54,824 nt of DNA, from contig JAYZDS010000001.1 of assembly GCA_036337715.1 (NCBI GenBank), positions 1 to 54,824 of the forward strand, given 5' to 3'. The stretch is from JAURNZ01 sp036337715 (GTDB taxonomy: Bacteria; Pseudomonadota; Gammaproteobacteria; Comchoanobacterales; Comchoanobacteraceae). How positions within the stretch are numbered: position 1 is the stretch's first letter; each line of letters begins with the position of its first letter. This document shows, in pieces, positions 7,883-16,618 of the stretch. Both the position numbers and the translations under genes were made by a program. The notes under the pieces were generated by a model that was given only the letters and a program-made list of their open reading frames with translations, was not told where the DNA came from and did not search any database.

Positions 7883-8588
7883 ACCTTTTAATTCTAGTAT
7901 TTTTTGGCTTAATCAATAATTCATTTACATTGCCACAAGCAACCAATCTACCCTCTTCAAGAAATACTACTTGATCAGCAAGGTTTCTTGCTAAATTTAT
8001 TTCATGGGTAACATAAATCATAGTAACACCTTCTTGTGCTAGTGATTTTATAACCTCCAATACTTCAAATGACATTTCAGGATCAAGCGCAGCTGTTGGC
8101 TCATCTAACAACAATACAGCGGGCTGTAAACACATAGCTCGCGCAATGGCAACTCTCTGTTGTTGTCCTCCCGAAAGCTGCCTAGGATACTCATTTGAAA
8201 ATTCATTCATTTTGACTTTTTCCAAATAAGTCATTGCTATCTTATCAGCTTCAATCTGACCTAAATTTAAAACATGCTTCAAAGCTAATGTACAGTTTTC
8301 AATAACGGTCATATGATCAAACAAGTTATACTGCTGAAAAACCATGCCTATTTTTTTTCTTAATGTCATTGTTGTAATATCTTTTATATTTTGACCATCT
8401 AAAGAAATCGTACCCTGATCATATTTATTTAGTAAATTAATGGATCTTAATAAACTCGATTTACCCGAACCAGATGGCCCGATAATAACGGTACATGAGC
8501 CAGGTAGGATATCAAAACTTATCTTATCAAGGATTTTTTTATCTTGAAGGGTTAGCGATACTTGATTGATGGTTAAAAACGGTTTCAT
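7839..8588 (-). CDS. aapP: amino-acid ABC importer, ATP-binding subunit
   Basis: A 249-residue GlnQ/AapP-type ATPase: Walker A GPSGSGKSS (37-45), Q-loop VFQQYNLF, signature LSGGQ (138-142), Walker B LLLDEP (159-164), then AALDPE and a THE H-loop. It powers uptake through the two permeases encoded immediately upstream; its ATG overlaps the aapM stop by 4 bases. Homologues transport polar or general L-amino acids. Its C-terminus runs 44 bases into the end of the convergent gene. Confidence 0.92.
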   Translation of the reverse strand: MKPFLTINQVSLTLQDKKILDKISFDILPGSCTVIIGPSGSGKSSLLRSINLLNKYDQGTISLDGQNIKDITTMTLRKKIGMVFQQYNLFDHMTVIENCTLALKHVLNLGQIEADKIAMTYLEKVKMNEFSNEYPRQLSGGQQQRVAIARAMCLQPAVLLLDEPTAALDPEMSFEVLEVIKSLAQEGVTMIYVTHEINLARNLADQVVFLEEGRLVACGNVNELLIKPKNTRIKRFINQVEYHHLYSQG

Positions 8589-9469
8589 TTTTCTTTACTC
8601 TCATAAATGCCCATGATTTTAAACAAATGGTTACCATATTCATGTATAACCGTTGCAATGATCCAAAAAAGAATTAAAACCATCGCATAAACATTTAAGC
8701 TTTGATCGTAATTTTCAGGGAAATCTAAATAATTAAATGCCATATTCATCAAATCAAAATAACCAAATAATAGGACTAAACTCGTTTCTTTAAAAAGACC
8801 AATATAGACATTAAAGGCAGCTGGCATGGTATCAATAACGACTTTTGGAATTAAAATATAGAAATAAATTTGTAACTGCGATAAACCTAACGCATCAGCA
8901 CCGTCAAAATAGGTTTTGGTAATGGTCGCAAAACCACCCCTAAACACTTCAGCGAGATAAACCCCAGCAAAAAAACTATAGATCAACCATAAGGTAATCA
9001 TTTTTGGTATTTTCCAATATGCTGGCACCATATCTGAACCAATGCTTAAGAAGAATATCATTAATCCAATGAGCGGCACCCCTCTCACGCATTCTATTAA
9101 AACACTAGAGATTATATTTATAACCACTAATTCCCTTTGATATCTTGATGCAGCTAACAAAATTGCTATTAAAAAAGTCATTGGGATACACATCAAAGTT
9201 AATACTAAATTAACCATTAAGCCAGTTGGCCAACCACTTGCAATATTTACAAGTATATACAAGAACATTAAAACCCAAACACCGATAGAAAGCGACGTAT
9301 GTTTTATGAGAGTAAAATATTGAATAATAGCCAAACAAATAATGATAACAGGGGGAATATAAAACGAACCAAAACCAAATATAAATCTTTTAAGTACATT
9401 TAAATCTGGAGTGATCATATACAAAACCAACAATGATATCACTATCTTAGCAATGAAAATCTTCTTCAA
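8585..9469 (-). CDS. aapM: amino-acid ABC importer, permease AapM
   Basis: A 294-residue polytopic protein. The C-terminal half carries the HisM/GlnP permease signature (AEVFRGGFATI and GADALGLSQLQIYFYILIP), the cytoplasmic coupling helix that contacts AapP. About eight membrane helices are visible. It is clearly shorter than typical AapM proteins (around 370-390 residues), with the reduction in the N-terminal half. It overlaps aapP and aapQ by 4 bases each, so the whole set is translationally coupled. Confidence 0.88.
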   Translation of the reverse strand: MKKIFIAKIVISLLVLYMITPDLNVLKRFIFGFGSFYIPPVIIICLAIIQYFTLIKHTSLSIGVWVLMFLYILVNIASGWPTGLMVNLVLTLMCIPMTFLIAILLAASRYQRELVVINIISSVLIECVRGVPLIGLMIFFLSIGSDMVPAYWKIPKMITLWLIYSFFAGVYLAEVFRGGFATITKTYFDGADALGLSQLQIYFYILIPKVVIDTMPAAFNVYIGLFKETSLVLLFGYFDLMNMAFNYLDFPENYDQSLNVYAMVLILFWIIATVIHEYGNHLFKIMGIYESKEK

Positions 9470-10503
9470 TATGATACCCGTTCAGTTTGCTTGATAAATA
9501 AAGTTTGGCATAATAAGCATACGCTCAAATATAAAAACATCATCAATATGACGCATACCAAAGTTTGACCTGTGTTATTTATTATGGTACCAGTCAAAAC
9601 ATTCATTAACTCTGGGTAACCAATTAACATACCAATTGATGTATTTTTCATAATGGTAATATATTGATTGATTAGCATTGGTCGCATAGCTTTAAATGCT
9701 AAAGGGAAAATAACATATTTCAATTTATTCTTTTGTGACAAACCCAATGCCGTTGCTGCATCATCAACATATTGAGGTACACTCGTTAAGGCTGCCCTTG
9801 AAAGCTCGGCAATATAGGATGCTGTATACAGTGTCAAAGTAACATATAAAGCTAACCATTCGATAGAGACCGAAAAATATTTCGAATAACTAAAATAAAA
9901 ATAGATAACACTAATGAATAGTGTGATCAAAGCAATGCCGAATGTACGCTTAATGATCACAAAAAATAAAAACATCATTAGATACATAACAGATAGGAAA
10001 GAAAAAAAGTGACCAACATAGATACTTATCGATTGAATACTTAAAGTCACAAAACCATCCAGGTAAGTATTGACTTCAGAAGGCATCAGATAAAAAACGC
10101 CAAAATACCAAAAAAATAATTGACCAACCAAAGGGGTATTTCGAAATAAGTCAACGTATAGTTTTGTGAACCATTGCATCTTATACTCTGAATAAGCTGA
10201 AAAGAAACCAAATAACAAACCTAAGCATGTGGCTGAAAAAATAACTGAAATACCTAAAACAAAAGTGTTAATTGATGCTATTAAAATAGCATACCATACA
10301 GGGTCTTTAGGACTAAAAGGAAGCCAATGATCACTGATAAAGAAATTTGCTGATCCAGTTAAAAAAGCCAAAGACTCAGAAAGATGCGACTTGCTGACAT
10401 TAACTTGCCAATTAAAATACAACCAACTAAATAATGCAATCAAAATTAAGACCGAGTAACATTCATATCGCCAATGAATGATCTTTTTTTGATTCATATG
10501 CAT
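9466..10503 (-). CDS. aapQ: amino-acid ABC importer, permease AapQ
   Basis: A 345-residue membrane protein. An N-terminal helix pair is followed by the permease domain: FRNTPLVGQLFFWYF near the middle, and the coupling motif AELSRAALTSVPQYVDDAAT followed by ALGLS. Two large unequal permeases next to an AapJ-type binding protein define the Aap subfamily of polar amino-acid importers. It is shorter than most AapQ proteins (about 390-400). It lies downstream of aapJ after a 43-base gap. Confidence 0.88.
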   Translation of the reverse strand: MHMNQKKIIHWRYECYSVLILIALFSWLYFNWQVNVSKSHLSESLAFLTGSANFFISDHWLPFSPKDPVWYAILIASINTFVLGISVIFSATCLGLLFGFFSAYSEYKMQWFTKLYVDLFRNTPLVGQLFFWYFGVFYLMPSEVNTYLDGFVTLSIQSISIYVGHFFSFLSVMYLMMFLFFVIIKRTFGIALITLFISVIYFYFSYSKYFSVSIEWLALYVTLTLYTASYIAELSRAALTSVPQYVDDAATALGLSQKNKLKYVIFPLAFKAMRPMLINQYITIMKNTSIGMLIGYPELMNVLTGTIINNTGQTLVCVILMMFLYLSVCLLCQTLFIKQTERVSY

Positions 10504-10546
10504 CTATTGAGAATAAAAAAATTTTGAACACATTGCAATGTTTGCT

Positions 10547-11527
10547 TCAGTTCAAACTTGGTGCATACATGAGGCCACCATTAGTAATAAGGTTATTCAT
10601 ACTTCTAGGGATACCCAGTGGCTTAGTTAAATTAGTTACAAAAATTTCACCATAATTCCCAATGTTTACAATCAAATGATACATCCAATTTTCTTGAAGT
10701 TGTTTAAATGTTGATTGACTAATATTTAGTTTTTCATTGAATGACTGAAGAGATAGTTGACCATTAACTAAAATGTCTTTTGTGATCTCATTAGCTTCCG
10801 CTGCCACCAAAGTATAATGCATCCATTGTATCAATCGATACAAGTCAATATCATTTTCCCTGATCATTAGTCCCAGTGGCTCAAGCCCAATACTTTCATC
10901 AGAGATATTGACTAATTCTGGTTTTGGCAATTCTTTTTTGAAAACATATAAACTTGACCGGTCACCAACCATTGCTCTACATCGTCCACTGGCCAATGCA
11001 CGCACCGCTAATTGGCCTCGACTCATGACCAAAGGCTTATATGACCACCCATGATTGGTTGCATAACGATATAAATTTTGCTCAGCTGTACTTCCAGAAA
11101 CAACACAAATGGTTTTATTATCTAATTCACTAAGCTGATTAATGTTTAAGCGATAAGTTAAAACAGCTTCGTCATCAATATAATGCGTCACTGGAAACAA
11201 ACCTGATAATTGCGTTGATCGAGTATAATTAATAGAGATAACACGTGCGAGCACGTCTACTTGTTTCATATTAAGTGCTAAAAATTGCATTTGATTACTT
11301 AAAGCTATGAACTTTACTTTTTGCGGGTCATTGAAAATTGCTACCGCAATGCCTCGACAATAATCAACCTCAAAGCCTGACCACTGTCCATTATCATTCA
11401 TATAAGAAAACCCTGGCAAACCTGTGGTTACGCCACAGTTTAAATATCCCCTAGCCTTGATTTCTGGAATGATATCTGCGTATACCAATTGTGAAAGAAA
11501 TAATAGAAAAAATGACACTAGTCGCAT
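10547..11527 (-). CDS. aapJ: amino-acid ABC importer, periplasmic binding protein
   Basis: A 326-residue periplasmic binding protein. The signal peptide is residues 1-17 (MRLVSFFLLFLSQLVYA). The AapJ hallmark RGYLNCGVTTGLPGFSY follows, then GFEVDYCRGIAVAIF and a VDVLAR segment where most AapJ proteins read VDVLSRNTT, so the ligand region is diverged. The cysteine pair of the family (NCG and DYCRG) is present. It captures L-amino acids for AapQMP. The ATG lies 6 nt after a -10 box and lacks a Shine-Dalgarno, suggesting leaderless translation. It is divergent from an acyl-CoA dehydrogenase gene, which may use amino-acid-derived acyl-CoA. Confidence 0.88.
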   Translation of the reverse strand: MRLVSFFLLFLSQLVYADIIPEIKARGYLNCGVTTGLPGFSYMNDNGQWSGFEVDYCRGIAVAIFNDPQKVKFIALSNQMQFLALNMKQVDVLARVISINYTRSTQLSGLFPVTHYIDDEAVLTYRLNINQLSELDNKTICVVSGSTAEQNLYRYATNHGWSYKPLVMSRGQLAVRALASGRCRAMVGDRSSLYVFKKELPKPELVNISDESIGLEPLGLMIRENDIDLYRLIQWMHYTLVAAEANEITKDILVNGQLSLQSFNEKLNISQSTFKQLQENWMYHLIVNIGNYGEIFVTNLTKPLGIPRSMNNLITNGGLMYAPSLN

Positions 11528-11533
11528 AAACCG

Positions 11534-11562
11534 AACATATCATCTTTTAAAAATACCTGCAA
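11534..11562 (-). promoter_or_regulatory. promoter for aapJQMP
   Basis: On the minus strand: -35 TTGCAG (11562-11557), 17-bp spacer, -10 TATGTT (11539-11534), then 6 nt to the ATG at 11527. The -35 block is shared with the divergent promoter for the acyl-CoA dehydrogenase. Confidence 0.5.
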
Positions 11563-11586
11563 TTAAAAAAATGCTTATGGTATGAT
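11557..11586 (+). promoter_or_regulatory. promoter for the acyl-CoA dehydrogenase
   Basis: An extended -10 (TGG then TATGAT, 11581-11586) lies 18 bp after CTGCAA (11557-11562). The -10 ends 6 nt before the ATG at 11593, predicting a leaderless mRNA. The -35 match is weak, but the extended -10 can compensate. Confidence 0.45.
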
Positions 11587-11592
11587 CAACTT

Positions 11593-12774
11593 ATGATTAA
11601 TTCCATTACAAAACATGCAGATACAAGTCAATATCAAAGTTTTTCAAAAATGATTGAAACGTCAATTACTGATTTCATTGAAAAATTCGTGGCAAATCAA
11701 GCAAAAGTGATTGAAAAAAATGCCATTTCAAAGGATATGTGGGAATCGCTAGGAACATTTGGTCTGCTTGGTATTAGCGCACCAGAATCATTTGGAGGTT
11801 TAGCACAACCATATCGATTGCAAGCAAGTGTCATTGAACAAATTAGTCGCTACTCACCCTCACTGGGTTTAAGTTACTTAGCACATAGTCACCTATGTAT
11901 GAATCCGTTAATACAACATGGTACTGAATATCAAAAAAAGCAATGGCTACATGACCTTATTTCAGGAAAAAAAATTGGCTCTATTGGCATAAGTGAACCA
12001 AATGCAGGTTCTGATGCGTTAGCTATGAAAACAACGGCTACAATTGAAAAAGATCATTTCAGCCTTAATGGACAAAAAATATGGATCACTAATGGTCCTG
12101 ACGCTGATGTTTGTATAGTCTATGCCAAGACAAATACAGACAATAATCAACGAGGCATAACCGCTTTTATTGTTGATTTGACAAAACCAGGAGTTAAAAA
12201 AAGCAAACCCATTGAAAAGTTGGGTATGCGCGGCTCAAAAACAGGTTCACTTTATTTTTCAAACGTTCGATTGTCTAAAGAAGATGTAATCGGCGAAATA
12301 GACAGTGGTTTATCTATCTTAATGCAAGGGTTAAACATTGAACGAGTGATGTTAGCAGCTGGTCCGCTAGGGATCCAAAAAGCATGCCTTGACTTAGTCT
12401 TAGACTATACTTCACATCGAGAACAGTTCAACAAACCATTGATTGAATTTCAAATTACTCAAGCTAAAATTGCTGATATGTACACGGGCATTGAATCATC
12501 TCAAACTTTTTTAACTGAAGCTTTCAATCGTATAGAACAAAATCAATTAACCAACGCATATGCTGCAAGTGTTTACTTACATTGCTCCAGAACAGCTGTT
12601 GCAACTAGTATGGAAACAGTTCAATTGCTTGGTGGCAATGGATATACTGAAGACTATGCTGCAGAGATGTTGATGCGAGATGCAAAATTATTTGACATTG
12701 GTGGTGGCACCAACGAAATCAGACAAATGATTATTGCGAAAGAAATCATTAAAGCCTTTCGAAAAAATAATTAA
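11593..12774 (+). CDS. isovaleryl-CoA-dehydrogenase-like acyl-CoA dehydrogenase
   Basis: A 393-residue flavoenzyme. It shows SLGLSYLAHSHLCMNPL, GSIGISEPNAGSDALAM (the FAD/substrate loop), WITNGPDADVCIVYAKT and a C-terminal GGGTNEIRQMIIAKEI. The putative catalytic base is Glu250 in GLNIERVMLAAGPLG, the position used by isovaleryl-CoA dehydrogenase rather than the C-terminal site of medium-chain enzymes; the C-terminal site here is Gly-rich (IGGGTNE). It should oxidise isovaleryl-CoA or another short branched acyl-CoA in leucine breakdown and pass electrons to ETF. The later leucine-pathway genes (liuB/C/D) are not nearby, so the substrate is inferred. There is no Shine-Dalgarno. Confidence 0.85.
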   Translation: MINSITKHADTSQYQSFSKMIETSITDFIEKFVANQAKVIEKNAISKDMWESLGTFGLLGISAPESFGGLAQPYRLQASVIEQISRYSPSLGLSYLAHSHLCMNPLIQHGTEYQKKQWLHDLISGKKIGSIGISEPNAGSDALAMKTTATIEKDHFSLNGQKIWITNGPDADVCIVYAKTNTDNNQRGITAFIVDLTKPGVKKSKPIEKLGMRGSKTGSLYFSNVRLSKEDVIGEIDSGLSILMQGLNIERVMLAAGPLGIQKACLDLVLDYTSHREQFNKPLIEFQITQAKIADMYTGIESSQTFLTEAFNRIEQNQLTNAYAASVYLHCSRTAVATSMETVQLLGGNGYTEDYAAEMLMRDAKLFDIGGGTNEIRQMIIAKEIIKAFRKNN

Positions 12775-12794
12775 TTTGGTATATTAAAGCTCAT

Positions 12795-12878
12795 GCCGAG
12801 ATGGCGAAATAGGTAGACGCGCCAGATTCAAAATCTGGTGGTGGCAACACCGTGTCGGTTCGATTCCGACTCTCGGCA
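12795..12878 (+). tRNA. tRNA-Leu(CAA)
   Basis: The acceptor GCCGAGA pairs with TCTCGGC, with discriminator A at 12878. The anticodon stem CCAGA/TCTGG encloses loop TTCAAAA, so the anticodon is CAA (UUG codon). It has a long variable arm and a GGTTCGATTCC T-loop. CCA is not encoded, unlike the minus-strand tRNAs of this window. A TATATT box at 12780-12785 could be its -10. Confidence 0.95.
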
Positions 12879-12884
12879 ATATAA

Positions 12885-13736
12885 TTAAGCAGGCTCTACT
12901 TCTTTATCCTTGATAAGTCCAAGCTCTCTTAACCTTTCTGTCAAATATTGATTGGCAGTAGGATATTCCTCTGATAGCCAGACATCATCATATGGATGTA
13001 AGAATAATGGCATTGAATATCTTGGCTTTGTTAAATCCTCTGGATTAACTACCCTATGACAAGTAGAAACCAAATATTGTTTGGTTAGCGCTTGAAGCAT
13101 ATCACCAACATTTATCACAACTTGATTTGGTTTAGCATCTACTGGTAACCACTGGCCATCGATGGTTCTCACCTGCAATCCTTCAGCTGTACCTGGTGGC
13201 AAAATTGTAATCAAGTTAATGTCTTCGTGTGCTGCTGCTCTTATCCCATCTGTTGCTAAGCAGTTATTAATCGGTGGATAATGGATAATTCTAAAGAGTG
13301 TGTTTTTGGTTGAAACCATCTGACTCAAAGGTCTATCAAATTTTTCTTTTAAACTTGATGGCAATGCAACTTCAACCCACTTTAGAATTGTATATGATAA
13401 ATCAAAAAGCATATCAAAGGACTGGTCAGTCACTTCCCTAATGTCATCTGGACACAATTGATCTTTATAATAATGATAAAACTCTTTAAGGTCCTTAGTC
13501 TTTGCACCTTTTGCTTTTTCTGATAACTGTTGATCAATCCAGCCTGCCCCAGATTGACTATCATATAAAAAATTCTTATCTGGATTATCAAAAAAACCCT
13601 GCCATGCTTTAAAACATGCTGATAATAATTCAAAATCTATAGGTGGGTTATTAATAATTGCAAAACCAGTTTCTTTAAAGGAAGAAACGAGCAGCTCTGG
13701 TGCTTTTGAATCGTTAAAGTCAATGATTTGAATCAT
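12885..13736 (-). CDS. isopenicillin-N-synthase-like 2OG-Fe(II) oxygenase
   Basis: A 283-residue non-heme iron dioxygenase. The iron ligands are visible as H170-x-D172 (AAAHEDINLIT) and H227 (TCHRVV). R239-x-S241 (RYSMP) is the 2-oxoglutarate-binding pair. An N-terminal DIOX_N-like segment reads IQIIDF and GFAIINN. The family includes ethylene-forming, flavonoid and isopenicillin-N-synthase-type enzymes; the substrate cannot be read from sequence. Its ATG overlaps the ccmG stop as ATGA, so it is the last gene of the cytochrome c maturation operon, where ccmH would be expected. Whether it acts on heme or cytochrome assembly is open. Confidence 0.85.
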   Translation of the reverse strand: MIQIIDFNDSKAPELLVSSFKETGFAIINNPPIDFELLSACFKAWQGFFDNPDKNFLYDSQSGAGWIDQQLSEKAKGAKTKDLKEFYHYYKDQLCPDDIREVTDQSFDMLFDLSYTILKWVEVALPSSLKEKFDRPLSQMVSTKNTLFRIIHYPPINNCLATDGIRAAAHEDINLITILPPGTAEGLQVRTIDGQWLPVDAKPNQVVINVGDMLQALTKQYLVSTCHRVVNPEDLTKPRYSMPLFLHPYDDVWLSEEYPTANQYLTERLRELGLIKDKEVEPA

Positions 13737-14251
13737 AGGTTAAACTCCTTAAATGTTTGGTTGATCCATTCAGGGTTTATAGGTCCAATAAACCTTTTAC
13801 GAATTATGCCCTTTGCATCAATAAATAAAGTTTCAGGTGTCCCATAAGCACCTAAATTCACAATCAGTTTACCTTTCGGATCGTTGACTAAATGAGTGTA
13901 GGGGTTGCCATGTTGATTTAACCATGATTTTGCAGTTGTGATATTGTCATTATACAAAACACCTACTAATGACACTTTGTGTGCTTTAGAAACATTCATC
14001 CAAACTTGATGCTCAATTGTACAGCTGCTACACCAGGTAGCCCAAACATTCAGAAAATAAGGTTTACCCTGCATATCATGATCATTAAAGGGCGATTCAT
14101 CACCAACTTTAAAACCAGTGTAATTTGGGACTGCTTTATGCATAACTGGAGATCTGATATTTGAAGGATTTTGATTTAACCCCACCAAAAGTAAGCCCAG
14201 TAATAAAAGAATTATGGATACAGCAATTACAATTTTTAATTGATTACGCAT
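13733..14251 (-). CDS. ccmG: cytochrome c maturation thioredoxin CcmG/DsbE
   Basis: A 172-residue membrane-anchored periplasmic thioredoxin. One membrane helix near the N-terminus (about 8-25) is followed by NVWATWCSSCTIEH, with active-site cysteines at about 74 and 77, and a GAYGTPETLFID cis-proline segment. CcmG keeps apocytochrome c CXXCH cysteines reduced for heme attachment. The spacer SS is unlike the more usual PT/VP pair. The frame opens further upstream, but the ATG at 14251 has an AAGGA 6 nt upstream and an 8-base overlap with ccmF, so it is chosen. Confidence 0.92.
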   Translation of the reverse strand: MRNQLKIVIAVSIILLLLGLLLVGLNQNPSNIRSPVMHKAVPNYTGFKVGDESPFNDHDMQGKPYFLNVWATWCSSCTIEHQVWMNVSKAHKVSLVGVLYNDNITTAKSWLNQHGNPYTHLVNDPKGKLIVNLGAYGTPETLFIDAKGIIRKRFIGPINPEWINQTFKEFNL

Positions 14252-16103
14252 ATTTTTTCCTTCGCATAGATAATAATCCACCTGCTGCCATCAGAAAACC
14301 ACCAAACCAAATCCATCTTACCAATGGTTTAAATTGCCACCTGATCAACCAAGCACCTTCGCCAATGCTTTGACCAACATTTACATAATAATCACCCCAA
14401 ATGAATGGTGCAATACTCGAGTGTGGTAACGAGGTCTTGGAAGCAGTATAAACCCTGTACTCAGGATGTAAGTCAAACTCATAACCATGTTTGGTTTTAA
14501 AATTTAAGAATAACTTCATTGCCCAATAGTTCTCACCCTCGTAGCTTGCGGCACGCTGCCATGTGACATCCGTTTTATTATTTGTCACAGTTTCGCCAAG
14601 CTTCATACTAATGATATGTTCTTCACTAAACTGACTTGTGACAGTTATACCCAGTGCAGTTATTATGAATCCTAAGTGTGCAATCATCATAGGTAGTTTA
14701 TGAAAATTAATATTTAACCAATGTTGGCGATGCATTAAGACTAACCAGCTAATTAATGTAATTGATAACCAGGCATTGAAATGCAGTGTTGATGAATAAT
14801 AATACGAGACCACCAAACCTAAAATAATTGATATAGCAATCACAATGGATTGTTCAACCCAGCGCCAGTTTAGTCCAAACCAATTTGCTTGTACAGCAAG
14901 TCCCATAAGAATCATAAGTAACACCACAACTGGCCATAAAATTGCATTAAAATAGGGTGGCCCAATAGATAGGGGGTTATTTGTTATAAACTGATATACA
15001 ATTGGAAATAACGTACCAAGCACAACCACCAACATGGCAAACATAAACATCATGTTATTAAGCATTAATAATTTTGGCTTTGCATGCCAAGAAAATGCAT
15101 CTAAAGTCTTTTGTGACTCATATGTTTTTAACAACAAAAACATTGAAACACACAAAACAACTGCCAAAAAACCTAAAAGATAGATGCCCCTAGTGGCATC
15201 TACAGCAAAGGCATGGACAGAAATCAAAATCCCCGAGCGAACTAAAAAAGTACCTAGCAAGCTTAAAATAAATCCAAAAATAGCTAATAGTCCCGCCCAA
15301 TGTGTAAAGTCAGGCTGTCTTTGCGCTAAAATCATGGAATGAATTAAACCTACTCCAATCAGCCAAGGCATAAAAGAAGCATTTTCAACTGGGTCCCAAA
15401 ACCACCAACCACCCCAGCCTAGCTCTCTATATGCCCAAGCACTTCCGAGTACAATCCCAACTGTAAGCGACGCCCAAGCAGCCAATGCCCAAGGTCTAGC
15501 CCAAGCAGACCAATAAGGACGATCCTTCTTTGAAAGCATGCCAGCAATGGCGCAAGCGTAGACAACAGAAAAGCCAACATAACCCATATATAACATTGGC
15601 GGATGAGCAACCATACCTGGGTCCTGAAGCAATGGATTTAAATCTGCACCATCTATGGGCGTAATAGGCAGAACCAAGAAAGGATTTGAAGTAAGCATTG
15701 TAAACCATTCGAACCCTGCTGCAATTAAACATAACACACCCATGACAATTCGCAGGTAACGTTCACTCATAGGTCCTGGATTTAGTATCAATACAACCAT
15801 CCATAAAGAAAGGATACTTACCCATAAAAGTAAGGAGCCCTCATGACCACCCCAAACCGCACACATTTTATATATCATTGGTAATGCTGAGTGCGAGTGT
15901 TGTGCTATGTATGCAATTGACCATTGGTCTGTCATGAAACCATACATTAAAATAAAAAATGAACCCACCAACAATAACGCATGATACACAACGAGCTTTT
16001 TTAAACGCGCAAATGCTTTCTCATGACGTGACACTTTTATCATGTACAACGATAGAAGACTGCTGAATAGCAAAGTGATATAACCGCTCATCGCTACAAT
16101 CAT
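14244..16103 (-). CDS. ccmF: cytochrome c heme lyase subunit CcmF
   Basis: A 619-residue polytopic protein with the heme-handling WWD domain WGGWWFWDPVENASFMPWL (230-248). Flanking conserved histidines include HPP in MVAHPPM (about 167) and H261-like HSMI. A C-terminal periplasmic domain precedes a last helix ending in RRKK. CcmF takes heme from holo-CcmE and attaches it to apocytochrome, normally with CcmH and CcmI. Neither partner is encoded in this window. It overlaps ccmE by 4 bases. Confidence 0.95.
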   Translation of the reverse strand: MIVAMSGYITLLFSSLLSLYMIKVSRHEKAFARLKKLVVYHALLLVGSFFILMYGFMTDQWSIAYIAQHSHSALPMIYKMCAVWGGHEGSLLLWVSILSLWMVVLILNPGPMSERYLRIVMGVLCLIAAGFEWFTMLTSNPFLVLPITPIDGADLNPLLQDPGMVAHPPMLYMGYVGFSVVYACAIAGMLSKKDRPYWSAWARPWALAAWASLTVGIVLGSAWAYRELGWGGWWFWDPVENASFMPWLIGVGLIHSMILAQRQPDFTHWAGLLAIFGFILSLLGTFLVRSGILISVHAFAVDATRGIYLLGFLAVVLCVSMFLLLKTYESQKTLDAFSWHAKPKLLMLNNMMFMFAMLVVVLGTLFPIVYQFITNNPLSIGPPYFNAILWPVVVLLMILMGLAVQANWFGLNWRWVEQSIVIAISIILGLVVSYYYSSTLHFNAWLSITLISWLVLMHRQHWLNINFHKLPMMIAHLGFIITALGITVTSQFSEEHIISMKLGETVTNNKTDVTWQRAASYEGENYWAMKLFLNFKTKHGYEFDLHPEYRVYTASKTSLPHSSIAPFIWGDYYVNVGQSIGEGAWLIRWQFKPLVRWIWFGGFLMAAGGLLSMRRKKYA

Positions 16104-16504
16104 ACATTCACCTTTGGCGGCTTATAATTTTCATCATGCTTTGCTAACACCCTGCTTGCTTGTATGCGTTTATTCATCAAATGGCCTTCGACAACGACAC
16201 CTTTACCTTCTTTAAATAGCCCAGGCAGTAATCCTAGATAGCTTACTGGTATCACTTTAATCCCATCAGTAATTTGAAAATCAACAACACCATTTTTGTG
16301 ATAAACCACTGAATTATTTTTCACTAGCCCACCTACTTTCACAACATTGCTGATTTGACTGTTTTTTTTATCATAAATTTCAGAAGGCGTTAAGTATAAA
16401 TTAATATTTTTGTTTAAAGCAGTGATAATTAAAGTAGCGCCTGTACCAACAAGCAAAATAATTAACACCATGTATAAAATTCTATCTTTTATGGTTTGGT
16501 TCAT
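16100..16504 (-). CDS. ccmE: heme chaperone CcmE
   Basis: A 134-residue periplasmic heme chaperone. One membrane helix (about 10-30) anchors an OB-fold domain. H123 in AKHDENYKPP is the covalent heme-binding residue of the HxxxY motif, with Y127. It accepts heme at CcmC/D and delivers it to CcmF. The ATG follows the ccmD stop directly (TAAATG). Confidence 0.96.
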   Translation of the reverse strand: MNQTIKDRILYMVLIILLVGTGATLIITALNKNINLYLTPSEIYDKKNSQISNVVKVGGLVKNNSVVYHKNGVVDFQITDGIKVIPVSYLGLLPGLFKEGKGVVVEGHLMNKRIQASRVLAKHDENYKPPKVNV

Positions 16505-16618
16505 TTACTGGTCATCATTTTCACATTTTTTTAAGTAATGCCAACGCATATATGTAGCATAACCTAATAAAGTGAAAGCTGAAAGAGCATATGTCGTTAA
16601 AACATAGTAATTAATCAT
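16505..16618 (-). CDS. ccmD: heme exporter small subunit CcmD
   Basis: A 37-residue ORF filling the gap between ccmC and ccmE. It starts MINYYVLTTYALSAFTLLGY, giving one membrane helix, and continues with a basic tail (MRWHYLKK) and a charged end. Size, topology and position match CcmD, which helps release holo-CcmE from CcmC. Its start overlaps the ccmC stop by 8 bases and its stop abuts the ccmE ATG. Sequence conservation in this family is low, so the call rests on context. Confidence 0.85.
   Translation of the reverse strand: MINYYVLTTYALSAFTLLGYATYMRWHYLKKCENDDQ

Noticed and set aside
13733..14281. Longer CcmG start at 14281
   Set aside because: It would add MDYYLCEGKN with a 38-base overlap into ccmF; the ATG at 14251 has an AAGGA at proper spacing and a natural signal-anchor.
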